Assembly: GCA_947304185.1 (NCBI GenBank)
Contig: CAMZAM010000013.1
Location: 1-61,327 of the forward strand
Direction of reading: 5' to 3'
Length of the DNA: 61,327 bases
Origin: an uncultured Bacteroidales bacterium
GTDB taxonomy: Bacteria; Bacteroidota; Bacteroidia; Bacteroidales; F082
Part shown: positions 18,201 to 25,779 of the stretch, piece after piece
Layout of the letters: the number at the start of each line of letters is the position of its first letter
How positions within the stretch are numbered: the stretch's first letter is position 1
Notes under the pieces: model-generated
Database searches by the model: none
Seen by the model: only the letters and a program-made list of their open reading frames with translations
Told to the model about the DNA's origin: nothing
Made by a program: the position numbers and the translations under genes

Positions 18201-18766
18201 TAAGCGATGTTAACGTTCTCAGCAGAAATTGATGGGTTGTCGCTGCCGCCTTCTTCTTCAGATGTCACACCCCAAATCACGAAGCGCTTGCCACCAACAG
18301 CAGTGAACGTAAGATCGGTGTTCGCTGTTAATGCGTCTGAGAAAGTGATAACTTTATAGTAATCAGATGTACTCGCATCACCATTAAATGTGAAAGGTGA
18401 ATTGTTCGCTATGCCGCTATTGGCGGTTAAACTGATGTTATCGGAATAACCTTCAGGTGTCACTTTCAATGATGCTGTCGTGTTGTTCCAAGCTGCGGCA
18501 TGAATGTGAAGATATTTGGTTCCTGAAGGAACTGTAATCATCACAGCACCAGCTTTGCTGCTTGTGCCTGCTTTGATACCAGCGTAGCTTGTGTTGCCGA
18601 TGCTTATCTCACAAGCTGATGCATTTGATCCTCCTGTTGTTGAAAGAGTGATGTTACCCGTGTAGTCAGACGAGTAGTCACTTTGCCCCCACATTGTCCC
18701 TGTCGAGGCCATCATTGTCAGCAGCATTACCGCCGCCGCGATTAAAAATGTAATTTTCTTTTTCAT
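12269..18766 (-). CDS. Giant T9SS surface protein with BACON-like repeats and a chitobiase-type domain
   Basis: 2165 residues with a signal peptide (first about 28 residues). Repeated beta-sandwich units end in versions of SNLVTINQEA or YSNEITINQAG, as in BACON/BACON-like domains (at least five). OB-like segments read VGDIVVVYGNL and VGDIVTITGIV. A chitobiase/hexosaminidase C-terminal domain shows ISIYYTMDGSTPTENSTLF-like wording near residue 400. Two segments share the phrase YKKVVDPS. The last about 70 residues are a T9SS type A sorting domain with LQIFDVMGRMV and end in KIVVR. No catalytic domain is recognised, so adhesion or glycan binding is the likely job. Promoter box at 18855-18862. 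Confidence 0.85.
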   Translation of the reverse strand: MKKKITFLIAAAVMLLTMMASTGTMWGQSDYSSDYTGNITLSTTGGSNASACEISIGNTSYAGIKAGTSSKAGAVMITVPSGTKYLHIHAAAWNNTTASLKVTPEGYSDNISLTANSGIANNSPFTFNGDASTSDYYKVITFSDALTANTDLTFTAVGGKRFVIWGVTSEEEGGSDNPSISAENVNIAYNATNGSIEYTVNNPVSGGSLTASTTATWLTTGTASNTAVPFACEENDGVERSATVTLTYTYSAKETVTKNVNVTQGANPNGPGTENNPYTVAQARAAIDAGTGTQGVYATGIVSEIPTAWNSSFNNITFNFVDNSGDTDFLQAYRCGSGTGVDASEVTVGDIVVVYGNLTKYSSTYEFAQGCTLVSLEHPTVAVEAPTFDPEPGTWEYPVDVTMDCATAGVSIYYTMDGSTPTENSTLFDGDEIAVEETTTFKAIAIKGTESSNVTTATYHINSINDPYSVAEALEFLDYPTSTIFVHGIVSTAPTQNPTGSGQLTYYISDDGTTTNQLEVYKGKGLNGDAFTSQDDIQVGDIVTITGIVKIYNSIKEFDTDNYLVEFERPAVPSITLPQYEFSLNADGGDAEIPVTTQNLAADPQLDVMFCDAAGAEYNYGWISGTVSNSTLYGHIDVNEGEPRTAYFKIKGLDANNNWVYSDLVTINQAASAGASIVFNTTSLDIMAGGDNRTMSFDYEGLGNNPTFSVNFYSATGEPTTYSWITAVITAEEKVNITVNANTGAARSAYFKVYGVNGDVNAESNLVTINQEAGGTPTPTGGWILTDLADLTAGDIFVIVGTLGDATYAIQNDNGTNAPGVVAVTVANGALSDEPATNIQWNISGTAANGYTFYPNGDNEKWLYCSTTSDSGNNNNIKVGTGDRKVFVLDNDNHLVTNDDYVDRYLSIYVNSGTAQDWRGYINTNSAPTIAFYKKVVDPSVPSIIANNVSIAYDATEGMIEYNIINPVEGASLEAVPTHGGDVFIMGEAANGTVPFTCSVNPNATERTATVELRYTYNRATITKEVIITQAGAPVAYTNIPDIFAAATGTETNVLVTFDNWVVSGVSTNGKNIFVTDNNGNGFVMFYSSDMSQTYSAGDILSGTAVSCTLKLYNGFAELLNVDATNLSITSGGTVTEVNIDMADLAGVNTGALVHYENLTCSVDNNKYYLTDGTTTLQVYTSLFAFGALEAGKTYNITGVYQQFNTNSGETKEILPRSADDIEEVVITTASITVSPDEINVNAEEHDGTLAITVSNMTITDPNADLAIEFYDGNGTTITKPDWVDFDDFDESGENFSVYYIIAENDGDYRQAFFKVYGMGDTGLVYSNLVSINQEAPVTPPTGDEYDLYSGALVEGDYLIVFDNCAMNTTVTNNRLMFDEVTPDNNVITTDNTAIVWHIAPSGEYWTIYNSAADAYAASTGTKNQATMSSTVDDKALWTVTGTDTYEFVNKNNASNSINANLRKNGTYGFACYATSTGGALSLYKKVVDPSAATIAVSPSTVNAPAAATNGTLTVTYHNINMNTVDIQWTSEEPNWVTLTIDNNNNVAYTISENTDTEARAASFKVTGQNDNTNEDVYSNEITINQAGYVIDYVELPFGFDGGKADIENTVGLTQYDLDSDYNTSPKLKFKNTGSWVVLKFDGVLKSLSYDIKGNNFSGGTFDVELSSDGVNYTSIATYTELGATQTVTLIVDNENARYVRWIYTNKATGNVALGNIYASDTYDIYGEVTMDDLDASATGCIVVEGGVITVTGTITTNGPDDIMINEGGQFIAPNSDFQATLQKQTTHASSWKDGSVDGWYFIASPVDQYETSPMIAFGNYDLFAYSEPDATWYVDHEVWGQPAAHPFTTLERGIGYLYANAADRDMYIAGDMKATSTQISKELSYTSTQSDDVRGFNLMGNPFTRNLGIGDMKFGETEVTVYYGISDEKDAIVSRNIATDPIKPGQGFMIQVNEAGQDLIFNPSSSKGDNNGYISIVAGNESRYDNAFIQIANGNTLRKMNLSDDNTSVYVINDGKDFAAARVEELIGSMPVCFKAAADGEYTITIEAKNAEVEYMHLIDNFTGEDVDLLLDPSYTFTANVGDNEARFRLDFGVNGINEIFENNMFAYQYGNEIIVSGEGQLQIFDVMGRMVMNTTVNGVQNIVMPQGVYILNMNNNIQKIVVR

Positions 18767-18854
18767 TGTACTAAATTTTTAATTTATTTAATTTATTGTT
18801 AATCAATATCTTTTAACATACTTGCCAACGGCACATTCATACCATTGTAAACTG

Positions 18855-18862
18855 CAAATATA
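18855..18862 (-). promoter_or_regulatory. -7 box for the giant T9SS protein
   Basis: Plus strand CAAATATA (TATATTTG on minus), giving a leader of roughly 80 bases before the ATG at 18766. The rest of the 224-base gap to mutA is AT-rich with no recognised riboswitch. Confidence 0.5.
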
Positions 18863-18953
18863 ACCATTTATATAATAGGTATGACATTTTTTTTCAAAAA
18901 AACAACAATGCAACTTTTTTAACTTTTCTCTTTTATCTTTCAACAAAAATTCG

Positions 18954-18961
18954 TAATTTTG
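18954..18961 (+). promoter_or_regulatory. -7 box for mutA-mutB
   Basis: TAATTTTG, 29 bases before the mutA ATG. No cobalamin-riboswitch B12 box is visible between it and the start. Confidence 0.55.
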
Positions 18962-18990
18962 CAAAAAATTTTCGAAAATTTTAAACTATC

Positions 18991-20841
18991 ATGAGTAACC
19001 ACAAGAAACTTTTTGAGGAATTTCCTCCAGTAACCACCGAACAGTGGGAAGCTGTCATCGAAAAAGACCTCAAAGGAGCCGATTACAACAAGAAACTTGT
19101 CTGGAAAACAGCCGAAGGTTTCCAGGTAAGGCCGTATTATCGCGCTGAAAATCTCAAGGATATACCATGGCTCGACACCAAACCGGGCGAGTTTCCGTAT
19201 ATCCGCAGCACGAAAAAAGAAGGTAACGACTGGCTGGTGTGCGAAGATATAGTGGTCAACGATTACCACGAAGCTAATAAAAAAGCCCTCGACGCACTCA
19301 ACCGCGGCGCAACAGCGCTCTCGTTCCGCCTTGAATACGACAAGCCATACGATGCGGTCGAGATATCAGGCCTCCTCAACGGAATCGTCGCCGAAGCGGT
19401 CGAAATCAACTTCTACAACAACAAGTATCATCTGCCACTCCTCGAGATGATGTCGAAGATCCCGGGCATCCGTGGCTCGCTGAACTACGACCCGCTGACA
19501 CGTTACATCCGTCGCGGCACCTGGTTCATCACCGAGAGTACCGATATGGAACTCGCAGCAATACTTACTAAAGCCGAGATTCCTAACGTCCAGACCATTG
19601 GTGTCAACGCTCACGTGTTCACCAACGCCGGCGCAACGATATCTCAAGAAATGGGTATCGCCCTCTCAGTAGGCGTCGAATACATCGAACAGCTTCTCGC
19701 CAAAGGCCTCACCATCGATGAGATAGCACCTAAGATGCGTTTCAATGTCGCCGTGGGTCAGACCTACTTCATGGAGATGGCTAAGATGCGCGCCTACCGT
19801 ATGCTCTGGGCAGAGATTCTCAAGGCTTACGGCGCAAAAGAAGAAAACTGCAAGATTCGTATCCACGCCTTCAACGCGTTGATAAACATGAGCTTATACG
19901 ATCCGTACGTCAACATGCTCCGTACCACGACAGGTACAATGTCAGCAGTGCTCGGCGGTGTCGACTCGTTCTGTGTCACTCCGTTCGATGCCACATTCGA
20001 AGAGGCTACCGAGTTTGCCGACCGTATCTCTCGTAACCAGCAGCTCATCCTCAAGGAAGAGTCACACTTCGATAAAGTCGCTGACCCGGCTGCAGGTTCA
20101 TATTACATTGAAAATCTTACAGAGTCCATCGCTACCGCAGCATGGAACGTGTTCCTCCAGATTCAGGAAGAAGGCGGCTACCTCGCCTCGGTACGCAAAG
20201 GCACAATCCAAAACATAGTGAAGGAAAGCGCAGCCAAGCGTTTCAGCAACGTCGCCACGCGCCGCGAGACCATACTTGGAACCAACCAGTTCCCGAACTT
20301 CACCGAGACGATGAAGTTTGACCCGGCAGAGTGGGTGTTCAAAGCCGACAGCAAACGCGAAGCCAACGCCGAAGTCGAGACAATCGACACATTCCGTGTG
20401 GCTCAGCAGTTTGAGACGATGCGTTATGCAACCGACGTCTACGCTAAAGACCACAAACGTCCTACAGCATGGATGTTCACCTATGGCAACCTCGCCATGC
20501 GTAAGGCCCGTGCCAACTTCGCATCTAACTTCTTCGCCTGCGCAGGCTTCGAAGTGGTCGACAACCCAGGCTTCAAGACACTTGAAGAAGGCATCGAGGC
20601 AGCACGTCAGGTGAAACCCGAAATCGTGGTCATCTGCTCATCCGACGAGGAATACGGCGAAGGCAACGCCCTTAAGATTTACGAGGCATTGAAGAACGAC
20701 ACCATCGTGGTGCTCGCAGGTAACCCTGAAGGCACCGTCGACATACTCAAAGAAGCAGGTCTCGAATACTTCATCCACGTGAAGAGCAACGTCCTTGAGA
20801 CATTACAGAGTTTCCAGAAAAAATTAGGTATAACGAAATAA
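18991..20841 (+). CDS. mutA: Methylmalonyl-CoA mutase small subunit
   Basis: 616-residue beta subunit of the adenosylcobalamin-dependent mutase that interconverts succinyl-CoA and methylmalonyl-CoA. It has a mutase barrel domain (LSFRLEYDKPYDAVEISG, RTTTGTMSAVLGGVDSFCVTPFD split by loops, DPAAGSYYIENLT) and a degenerate B12-binding-like C-terminal domain without DxHxxG, as expected for the non-catalytic subunit. It precedes mutB by 14 bases. Together they serve propionate formation from succinate or the reverse. Confidence 0.96.
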   Translation: MSNHKKLFEEFPPVTTEQWEAVIEKDLKGADYNKKLVWKTAEGFQVRPYYRAENLKDIPWLDTKPGEFPYIRSTKKEGNDWLVCEDIVVNDYHEANKKALDALNRGATALSFRLEYDKPYDAVEISGLLNGIVAEAVEINFYNNKYHLPLLEMMSKIPGIRGSLNYDPLTRYIRRGTWFITESTDMELAAILTKAEIPNVQTIGVNAHVFTNAGATISQEMGIALSVGVEYIEQLLAKGLTIDEIAPKMRFNVAVGQTYFMEMAKMRAYRMLWAEILKAYGAKEENCKIRIHAFNALINMSLYDPYVNMLRTTTGTMSAVLGGVDSFCVTPFDATFEEATEFADRISRNQQLILKEESHFDKVADPAAGSYYIENLTESIATAAWNVFLQIQEEGGYLASVRKGTIQNIVKESAAKRFSNVATRRETILGTNQFPNFTETMKFDPAEWVFKADSKREANAEVETIDTFRVAQQFETMRYATDVYAKDHKRPTAWMFTYGNLAMRKARANFASNFFACAGFEVVDNPGFKTLEEGIEAARQVKPEIVVICSSDEEYGEGNALKIYEALKNDTIVVLAGNPEGTVDILKEAGLEYFIHVKSNVLETLQSFQKKLGITK

Positions 20842-20849
20842 GAAAGGAG
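20841..20849 (+). promoter_or_regulatory. Strong Shine-Dalgarno site before mutB
   Basis: AGAAAGGAG starts at the last base of the mutA stop codon and ends 6 bases before the mutB ATG. Most genes in this window show no Shine-Dalgarno sequence, so this one stands out and fixes the mutB start. Confidence 0.7.
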
Positions 20850-20855
20850 TAAGCA

Positions 20856-22991
20856 ATGAAACCAGATTTCAAAAATATCAATATCAACGCTATACCTAAG
20901 TCAAAAATCAAGGCTGACTATAAGCCTGACTGGGAAACTGTTGAGCATATCAACGTGAAGCCGGTTTATACGGCTGAAGACCTCGAGGATATGGAGCACC
21001 TCAACTATGCTGCAGGTATCGCCCCGTATCTCCGTGGACCTTATTCAACAATGTATGTGATGCGTCCTTGGACCGTCCGTCAGTATGCCGGTTTCTCGAC
21101 AGCTGAGGAGTCAAACGCATTCTATCGTCGTAACATTGCTGCTGGTCAGAAAGGTCTGTCAGTGGCATTCGACCTCGCTACTCACCGTGGCTATGACGCT
21201 GACCATGAACGCGTTATGGGTGATGTGGGTAAGGCTGGCGTATCAATCTGCTCGGTAGAAGACATGAAGGTCCTCTTCGACCAGATTCCATTGAATAAGA
21301 TGTCTGTCTCTATGACAATGAACGGCGCTGTGTTGCCGATTTTGGCATTCTACATCGTCGCCGCTCTCGAACAAGGTGCTAAATACGAAGAGCTCCAAGG
21401 TACCATCCAGAACGACATCTTGAAGGAGTTCATGGTGCGTAACACATATATCTATCCTCCTGAGTTCTCGATGCGTATCATCGCCGACATTTTTGCGTTC
21501 ACATCGCAGAACATGCCGAAATTCAACAGTATTTCAATCTCCGGCTATCACATGCAAGAAGCTGGTGCTACATGCGACATCGAGCTCGCCTACACCCTCG
21601 CCGACGGTTGGGATTACCTCCGCACAGGTGTCAAGTCGGGTTTGGACATCGACGCTTTCGCTCCACGTCTGTCGTTCTTCTGGTGCTCTGGAATGAACCA
21701 CTTCATGGAGATTGCTAAGATGCGTGCCGCTCGTATGCTGTGGGCTAAGATCGTGAAGACATTCAACCCGAAGAGCGAGAAATCATTGGCACTTCGTACT
21801 CACACACAGACTTCAGGATGGTCGCTCACCGAGCAGGACCCGTTCAACAACGTGGCCCGTACATGTATCGAAGCTATGGGTGCTGCCCTCGGTCACACAC
21901 AGTCGTTGCACACCAACGCTTTGGACGAGGCTATCGCATTGCCTACCGACTTCAGCGCTCGTATCGCACGTAACACGCAGATCTACATCCAGGAAGAGAC
22001 TAACGTCTGCCGCGTGGTTGACCCATGGGCAGGTTCATATTATGTCGAGTCGTTGACTCGCGACATCTACGAGCGCGCTTGGGCTCACATTCAGGAGGTT
22101 GAAGCTATGGGCGGCATGGCCAAGGCTATCGAGACAGGTCTGCCGAAGATGCGTATCGAAGAGGCCGCAGCCCGTAAACAGGCTAAGATCGACGCTGGCA
22201 CTGAGACCATCGTGGGTATCAACAAATATCGCCTCGAACATGAGGACAGCATCGACACCCTCGAAGTCGACAACACAGCGGTGCGTGAGTCACAGATCCG
22301 CCGTCTGAAAGAGTTGAAAGCTAACCGTAACGAAGCCGACGTACAACGTTGTCTCGACGCCATCACCGAGTCGGTGAAGACTGGCAAGGGCAACCTTTTG
22401 GCTCTCGCTGTCGAGGCCGCGAAATGCCGCGCCACATTGGGTGAGATATCCATGGCATGCGAGAAAGTTGTGGGTCGTTATAAAGCTGTAATTCGTTCAA
22501 TATCAGGAGTTTATTCTATGGAAGCAAAAGGTAATGACAAATTCGCCAAGGCACAGGCCATGGCCGATGAGTTCGCAAAACTCGAAGGTCGTCGTCCTCG
22601 TATCATGATCGCCAAGATGGGTCAGGATGGTCACGACCGTGGCGCTAAGGTCGTCGCTACAGGCTACGCCGATATAGGTTTCGACGTCGATATGGGACCG
22701 TTGTTCCAGACTCCAGCCGAGACAGCACGTCAGGCAGTGGAAAATGACGTCCACGTGGTCGGCGTGTCATCACTGGCAGCAGGTCATAAAACCCTTGTGC
22801 CTCAGGTGATTGCTGAACTCGAGAAACTCGGTCGTCCCGACATCATGGTGGTGGTGGGCGGCGTCATCCCTCATCAGGACTACCAGTTCCTGTATGACGC
22901 AGGCGCAGCAGCCATCTTCGGACCTGGCACCATCGTGTCAGATTCAGCAATCAAGATGTTGGAATTGTTAATTGCAATGAGGAAACAATAA
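20856..22991 (+). CDS. mutB: Methylmalonyl-CoA mutase large (catalytic) subunit
   Basis: 711-residue catalytic subunit. The substrate-binding barrel carries [25 protein letters not shown] sequence near residue 60-80, [16 protein letters not shown] and [16 protein letters not shown]. The C-terminal cobalamin domain shows the cofactor histidine in [11 protein letters not shown] (DxHxxG) and the following SSLAAGHKT and VVVGGVIP loops. Length is normal. No epimerase or MeaB-like GTPase is in the window. Confidence 0.98.
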   Translation: MKPDFKNININAIPKSKIKADYKPDWETVEHINVKPVYTAEDLEDMEHLNYAAGIAPYLRGPYSTMYVMRPWTVRQYAGFSTAEESNAFYRRNIAAGQKGLSVAFDLATHRGYDADHERVMGDVGKAGVSICSVEDMKVLFDQIPLNKMSVSMTMNGAVLPILAFYIVAALEQGAKYEELQGTIQNDILKEFMVRNTYIYPPEFSMRIIADIFAFTSQNMPKFNSISISGYHMQEAGATCDIELAYTLADGWDYLRTGVKSGLDIDAFAPRLSFFWCSGMNHFMEIAKMRAARMLWAKIVKTFNPKSEKSLALRTHTQTSGWSLTEQDPFNNVARTCIEAMGAALGHTQSLHTNALDEAIALPTDFSARIARNTQIYIQEETNVCRVVDPWAGSYYVESLTRDIYERAWAHIQEVEAMGGMAKAIETGLPKMRIEEAAARKQAKIDAGTETIVGINKYRLEHEDSIDTLEVDNTAVRESQIRRLKELKANRNEADVQRCLDAITESVKTGKGNLLALAVEAAKCRATLGEISMACEKVVGRYKAVIRSISGVYSMEAKGNDKFAKAQAMADEFAKLEGRRPRIMIAKMGQDGHDRGAKVVATGYADIGFDVDMGPLFQTPAETARQAVENDVHVVGVSSLAAGHKTLVPQVIAELEKLGRPDIMVVVGGVIPHQDYQFLYDAGAAAIFGPGTIVSDSAIKMLELLIAMRKQ

Positions 22992-23003
22992 ATGACAACG
23001 TTT

Positions 23004-23031
23004 GTAGGGGCGAATCATCATTCGCCCTTGC
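23004..23031 (+). repeat. GTAGGGGCGAAT...ATTCGCCCTTGC hairpin repeat
   Basis: Hairpin of the same family as 11847-11874, with nearly perfect arms, in the 47-base gap between mutB and the RNase H gene. It may separate expression of the two or act as a weak terminator; no T-run follows. Confidence 0.65.
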
Positions 23032-23038
23032 ATTCAAT

Positions 23039-23668
23039 ATGGCGAAGAACAATTTTTATACGGTATGGGTCGGACGCGAAACAGGCGTCTTCGGCAGCTG
23101 GGACGAATGTCGTCAGCAGGTCGATGGTTTCCAAGGTGCGAAATACAAAGGATTTCCAACCAAGGAACAGGCCGAGGCGGCATTCAATTCGGAACCTGAT
23201 TTTAACAAATCCGAATCAGAACCGATAAAAACGTGGGAGACCCTGCCAGAAGGCACGCCGAAACCCGAACTCAACGCCATAGCAGTCGACGCGGCATGCT
23301 CCGGTAATCCTGGAAAGATGGAGTACCGGGGCGTGTACGTCGCCACAAACACCGAGGTGTTCAAAAGCCCAGTGTTTGAAGGTGGTACCAACAACATAGG
23401 GGAGTTCCTCGCCATAGTGCACTGCCTCGCATGGCAGCGGAAAAACAACCTCAACTATCCAATCTATTCCGATTCAGTCAACGGACAAAAATGGGTGAGC
23501 GAGGGTCTCTGCAGGACGAAACTCGTCAAAAATGAGAAGAACAGGTACCTATTCGAGGTCATCACACGAGCCGAAAAATGGCTCCACGACAATACTTTCA
23601 GGGTGCCGATACGCAAATGGAGAACTGAGATCTGGGGCGAGATACCCGCTGATTTCGGTCGTAAGTAA
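23039..23668 (+). CDS. rnhA: Ribonuclease HI with N-terminal viroplasmin domain
   Basis: 209-residue enzyme removing RNA from RNA-DNA hybrids. The first about 48 residues form the viroplasmin (caulimovirus VI-like) hybrid-binding domain: FYTVWVGRETGVFGSW and FQGAKYKGFPTKEQAEAAF. The RNase H domain follows with catalytic Asp in AVDAACSGNPG, Glu in NNIGEFLAIVH, Asp in IYSDSVNGQKWV, and a C-terminal Asp. This viroplasmin fusion is usual in Bacteroidota. Confidence 0.94.
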   Translation: MAKNNFYTVWVGRETGVFGSWDECRQQVDGFQGAKYKGFPTKEQAEAAFNSEPDFNKSESEPIKTWETLPEGTPKPELNAIAVDAACSGNPGKMEYRGVYVATNTEVFKSPVFEGGTNNIGEFLAIVHCLAWQRKNNLNYPIYSDSVNGQKWVSEGLCRTKLVKNEKNRYLFEVITRAEKWLHDNTFRVPIRKWRTEIWGEIPADFGRK

Positions 23669-23683
23669 TTGAGAATCAACGTT

Positions 23684-24442
23684 ATGATAAATTACGATAC
23701 TTTTTATATCCAATGCCCTAAATGCGGAGCATGGCTCGAAGGCCACCTCGTGAAGTCGGAGATGGTCAATAAATCGATATTGTATTCCGATGGTAAGACG
23801 TTGAACGACAATTACATAACTGAACAACAAAAGATTATAGCATGTCCTTCATGCAGCCACTGGCTCTGGGTCGATGAATATAAAGAACCCGTCGTGACCT
23901 ACACCAAGCCCAACGTGCCTTATTACAACTGGAACCACTGGCGTTTCTTTGGCGTTCATTTCAACAGCGTAGAAGGCCGTCTGGCTCTCGTTGAGCACTA
24001 TAAACAGTGTTTGAAAGCCATTGATAATGATAGAGATAAGGAACTTTACATCCGTCGTCTGATGTGGTGGGCTTACAACGACTTGGTGCGCAACAACTAT
24101 CAGATGCATCTGAGTTATCTTTTCTCAGGTAAAATGAGTTTCAACGTGTGGCGCAAGAATCGTCGCAAACAGAAGCAAGGCCGCATGATGTTTAAAAAGC
24201 TTCATGAGGAGTATATCGATAATATCAAATCTCTGCTTGTGATGCTGAAAGGCCGTTACACTCCCGATGATGAGGAATATGAGGCTTCGATATTGGAAAT
24301 CATCGAGTTATACCGCGAAATGGGTGAGTACGAAGAGGCTCAGCGTATCCTCGACACCATCCCTCGTCGCACGCATTACATCGCGCACATCGAGAAAGAA
24401 GTCAAGAACAGACACGATTTTGTGTTCCTAGTAGCTGGTTGA
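23684..24442 (+). CDS. Unknown protein with zinc-ribbon-like N-terminus
   Basis: 252 residues from ATG at 23684 (MINYDTFYIQ); an in-frame TTG lies 15 bases earlier. Two CPxC pairs, CPKC near residue 10 and CPSC near 52, could form a zinc ribbon. The middle has Trp/Tyr-rich and basic stretches (WRKNRRKQKQGR), and the C-terminal half is helical and TPR-like (EYEASILEIIELYREMGEYEEAQRILD in pieces). The family is not recognised. It follows rnhA closely and overlaps the convergent tcdA by 41 bases. A role in nucleic-acid handling would be a guess. Confidence 0.8.
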   Translation: MINYDTFYIQCPKCGAWLEGHLVKSEMVNKSILYSDGKTLNDNYITEQQKIIACPSCSHWLWVDEYKEPVVTYTKPNVPYYNWNHWRFFGVHFNSVEGRLALVEHYKQCLKAIDNDRDKELYIRRLMWWAYNDLVRNNYQMHLSYLFSGKMSFNVWRKNRRKQKQGRMMFKKLHEEYIDNIKSLLVMLKGRYTPDDEEYEASILEIIELYREMGEYEEAQRILDTIPRRTHYIAHIEKEVKNRHDFVFLVAG

Positions 24443-25139
24443 TGACGTGTGATGCGCAGAAGCATCCAAAAACGGCCGGCATATATGATATCGTTCCCAC
24501 TGTAGCTATTTTGTTTTGTTGCTGCTCGTCTTCCACGATGAAGGCGTCGTCGGCTACTTTTTCCGGTGAGAATACTACCGTGATGCCTTCGCGGATTCCC
24601 AGTCGGTGCAGGCGTTTACGGATGTAGAAGGCCAGTCGGCAGTTATACGACTTCGACATGTCGCAGATCTCTATCTTGGTAGGGTCGAACTTTCCGCCCG
24701 CTCCCATGCAACTTACTATATTTTGATGATTCTGCACTGCGTAATAGAGCAGAAACACCTTTGGTGCCATGGTGTCGATGGCGTCGACCACATAGTCGAA
24801 CTTCTGTGCCATCAGATCTATAATCGATTGATCCTTAAGATATTGCGTCAGCACATGTAACTTGATTTCTGGGTTGATGTCACGTAAACGTTCGGCCATG
24901 ACCTCGGTCTTCAGTCGTCCGATGGTGCTGTCGAGCGCCAAAAGCTGACGGTTTTTGTTTGTCGCACTCACCGTGTCGCTGTCGACGATGGTCATCTCGC
25001 CGATGCCAGCGCGGGCTAGCTGTTCCGCTGCATATGCTCCCACGCCGCCGAGTCCCACCACCAAGACATGAGCCTTGGCAAGGCGCTCGACACCTTCGTC
25101 ACCTATTAATATATTAGTGCGCTGCTTCCAGTCTTCCAT
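24402..25139 (-). CDS. tcdA: tRNA threonylcarbamoyladenosine dehydratase (TcdA/CsdL)
   Basis: 245-residue E1-like (ThiF/MoeB superfamily) enzyme that cyclises t6A37 of tRNA to ct6A with ATP. Nucleotide-binding VVGLGGVGAYAAEQLARAGIG is at residues 27-47, with IVDSDTVSATNKNRQ after it. Start ATG at 25139 (MEDWKQRTNIL) is chosen; a TTG three codons earlier is possible. The gene begins 26 bases inside the end of tatD. Slightly shorter than the E. coli protein. Confidence 0.92.
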   Translation of the reverse strand: MEDWKQRTNILIGDEGVERLAKAHVLVVGLGGVGAYAAEQLARAGIGEMTIVDSDTVSATNKNRQLLALDSTIGRLKTEVMAERLRDINPEIKLHVLTQYLKDQSIIDLMAQKFDYVVDAIDTMAPKVFLLYYAVQNHQNIVSCMGAGGKFDPTKIEICDMSKSYNCRLAFYIRKRLHRLGIREGITVVFSPEKVADDAFIVEDEQQQNKIATVGTISYMPAVFGCFCASHVINQLLGTQNRVCS

Positions 25140-25779
25140 AGTTGTCAAAAATCTTATTGCACAAAAAATCCATGTCGCATCCCATCAACGATGCCGCTTT
25201 TGCGTAGACGTCTTTGATATCCCTTCCCGAGACGTCGGTTTCCAAAAACAGTCGCTCAACAGGAATGTCTTCTAATATCTTAACCGCCTGATTTTCATTA
25301 CGATACAAAATATCGCCAAGCGAGATGTAAATATCGTACCTCAAAAGTTGCTGCATAGTATCGACAGAGCTGTTGAAGCCGTGAATAACCCATGGCATCG
25401 TGGCTTTCGTCTTCTTTCTCATCTCGATTATCTCGGAGTAAGCCCTCACGCAATGAACTATCATCGGCTTGCGGTAACTCTCTGATAATCTTATCATTTC
25501 CTCGAAAACCTCTATTTGTTTTTCAAACGTATCCTTGTGCACTTTATCCAACCCAACCTCACCGATAGCAAACAGTCCCGTCATTTCGACTGGAGCGAAG
25601 CGAAATGGAGAAATCTCATCCAATTGAGGGAGATTTCTCCACTCCCTCTGGTCGGTCGAAATGACGTTTACCTCCCAGGGATGAATACCCCAAGTTTTTA
25701 AAATTTTTTCCTCAAAATTATCGCTAACAATCTTTATAACAGATTGATTATCAATGTGTGTATGGATGTCGACAAACAT
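25114..25779 (-). CDS. tatD: TatD-family metal-dependent hydrolase carrying an in-frame palindromic element
   Basis: 221-residue amidohydrolase-fold nuclease. Metal ligands are in FVDIHTHID (residues 2-10), AIGEVGLDK (71-79), MIVHCVRAYSE, VIHGFNSS, and LETDVSG. Between HPWEVN and GLFAIGEVGLDK about 29 residues (39-67, VISTDQREWRN...FAPVEMTG) are encoded by a palindromic repeat. The insertion lies in a loop where other TatD proteins run directly into FAIGEIGLD, and the frame is kept. Start ATG overlaps the phosphoesterase stop (ATGA). Probably functional since all ligands remain. Confidence 0.9.
   Translation of the reverse strand: MFVDIHTHIDNQSVIKIVSDNFEEKILKTWGIHPWEVNVISTDQREWRNLPQLDEISPFRFAPVEMTGLFAIGEVGLDKVHKDTFEKQIEVFEEMIRLSESYRKPMIVHCVRAYSEIIEMRKKTKATMPWVIHGFNSSVDTMQQLLRYDIYISLGDILYRNENQAVKILEDIPVERLFLETDVSGRDIKDVYAKAASLMGCDMDFLCNKIFDNYGRLEAAH
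25579..25666 (-). repeat. Full palindromic element translated within tatD
   Basis: Left arm from 25579 (cgtcatttcgactggagcga...), short spacer near 25618-25629, and right arm ending at 25666 (...ggtcgaaatgacg). The arms are largely self-complementary and would form a long hairpin in RNA. Confidence 0.88.

Noticed and set aside
18767..18990. Possible cobalamin riboswitch before the B12-dependent mutase genes
   Set aside because: No B12-box-like conserved sequence or suitable stem structure was seen; the leader after the promoter box is only about 30 bases.
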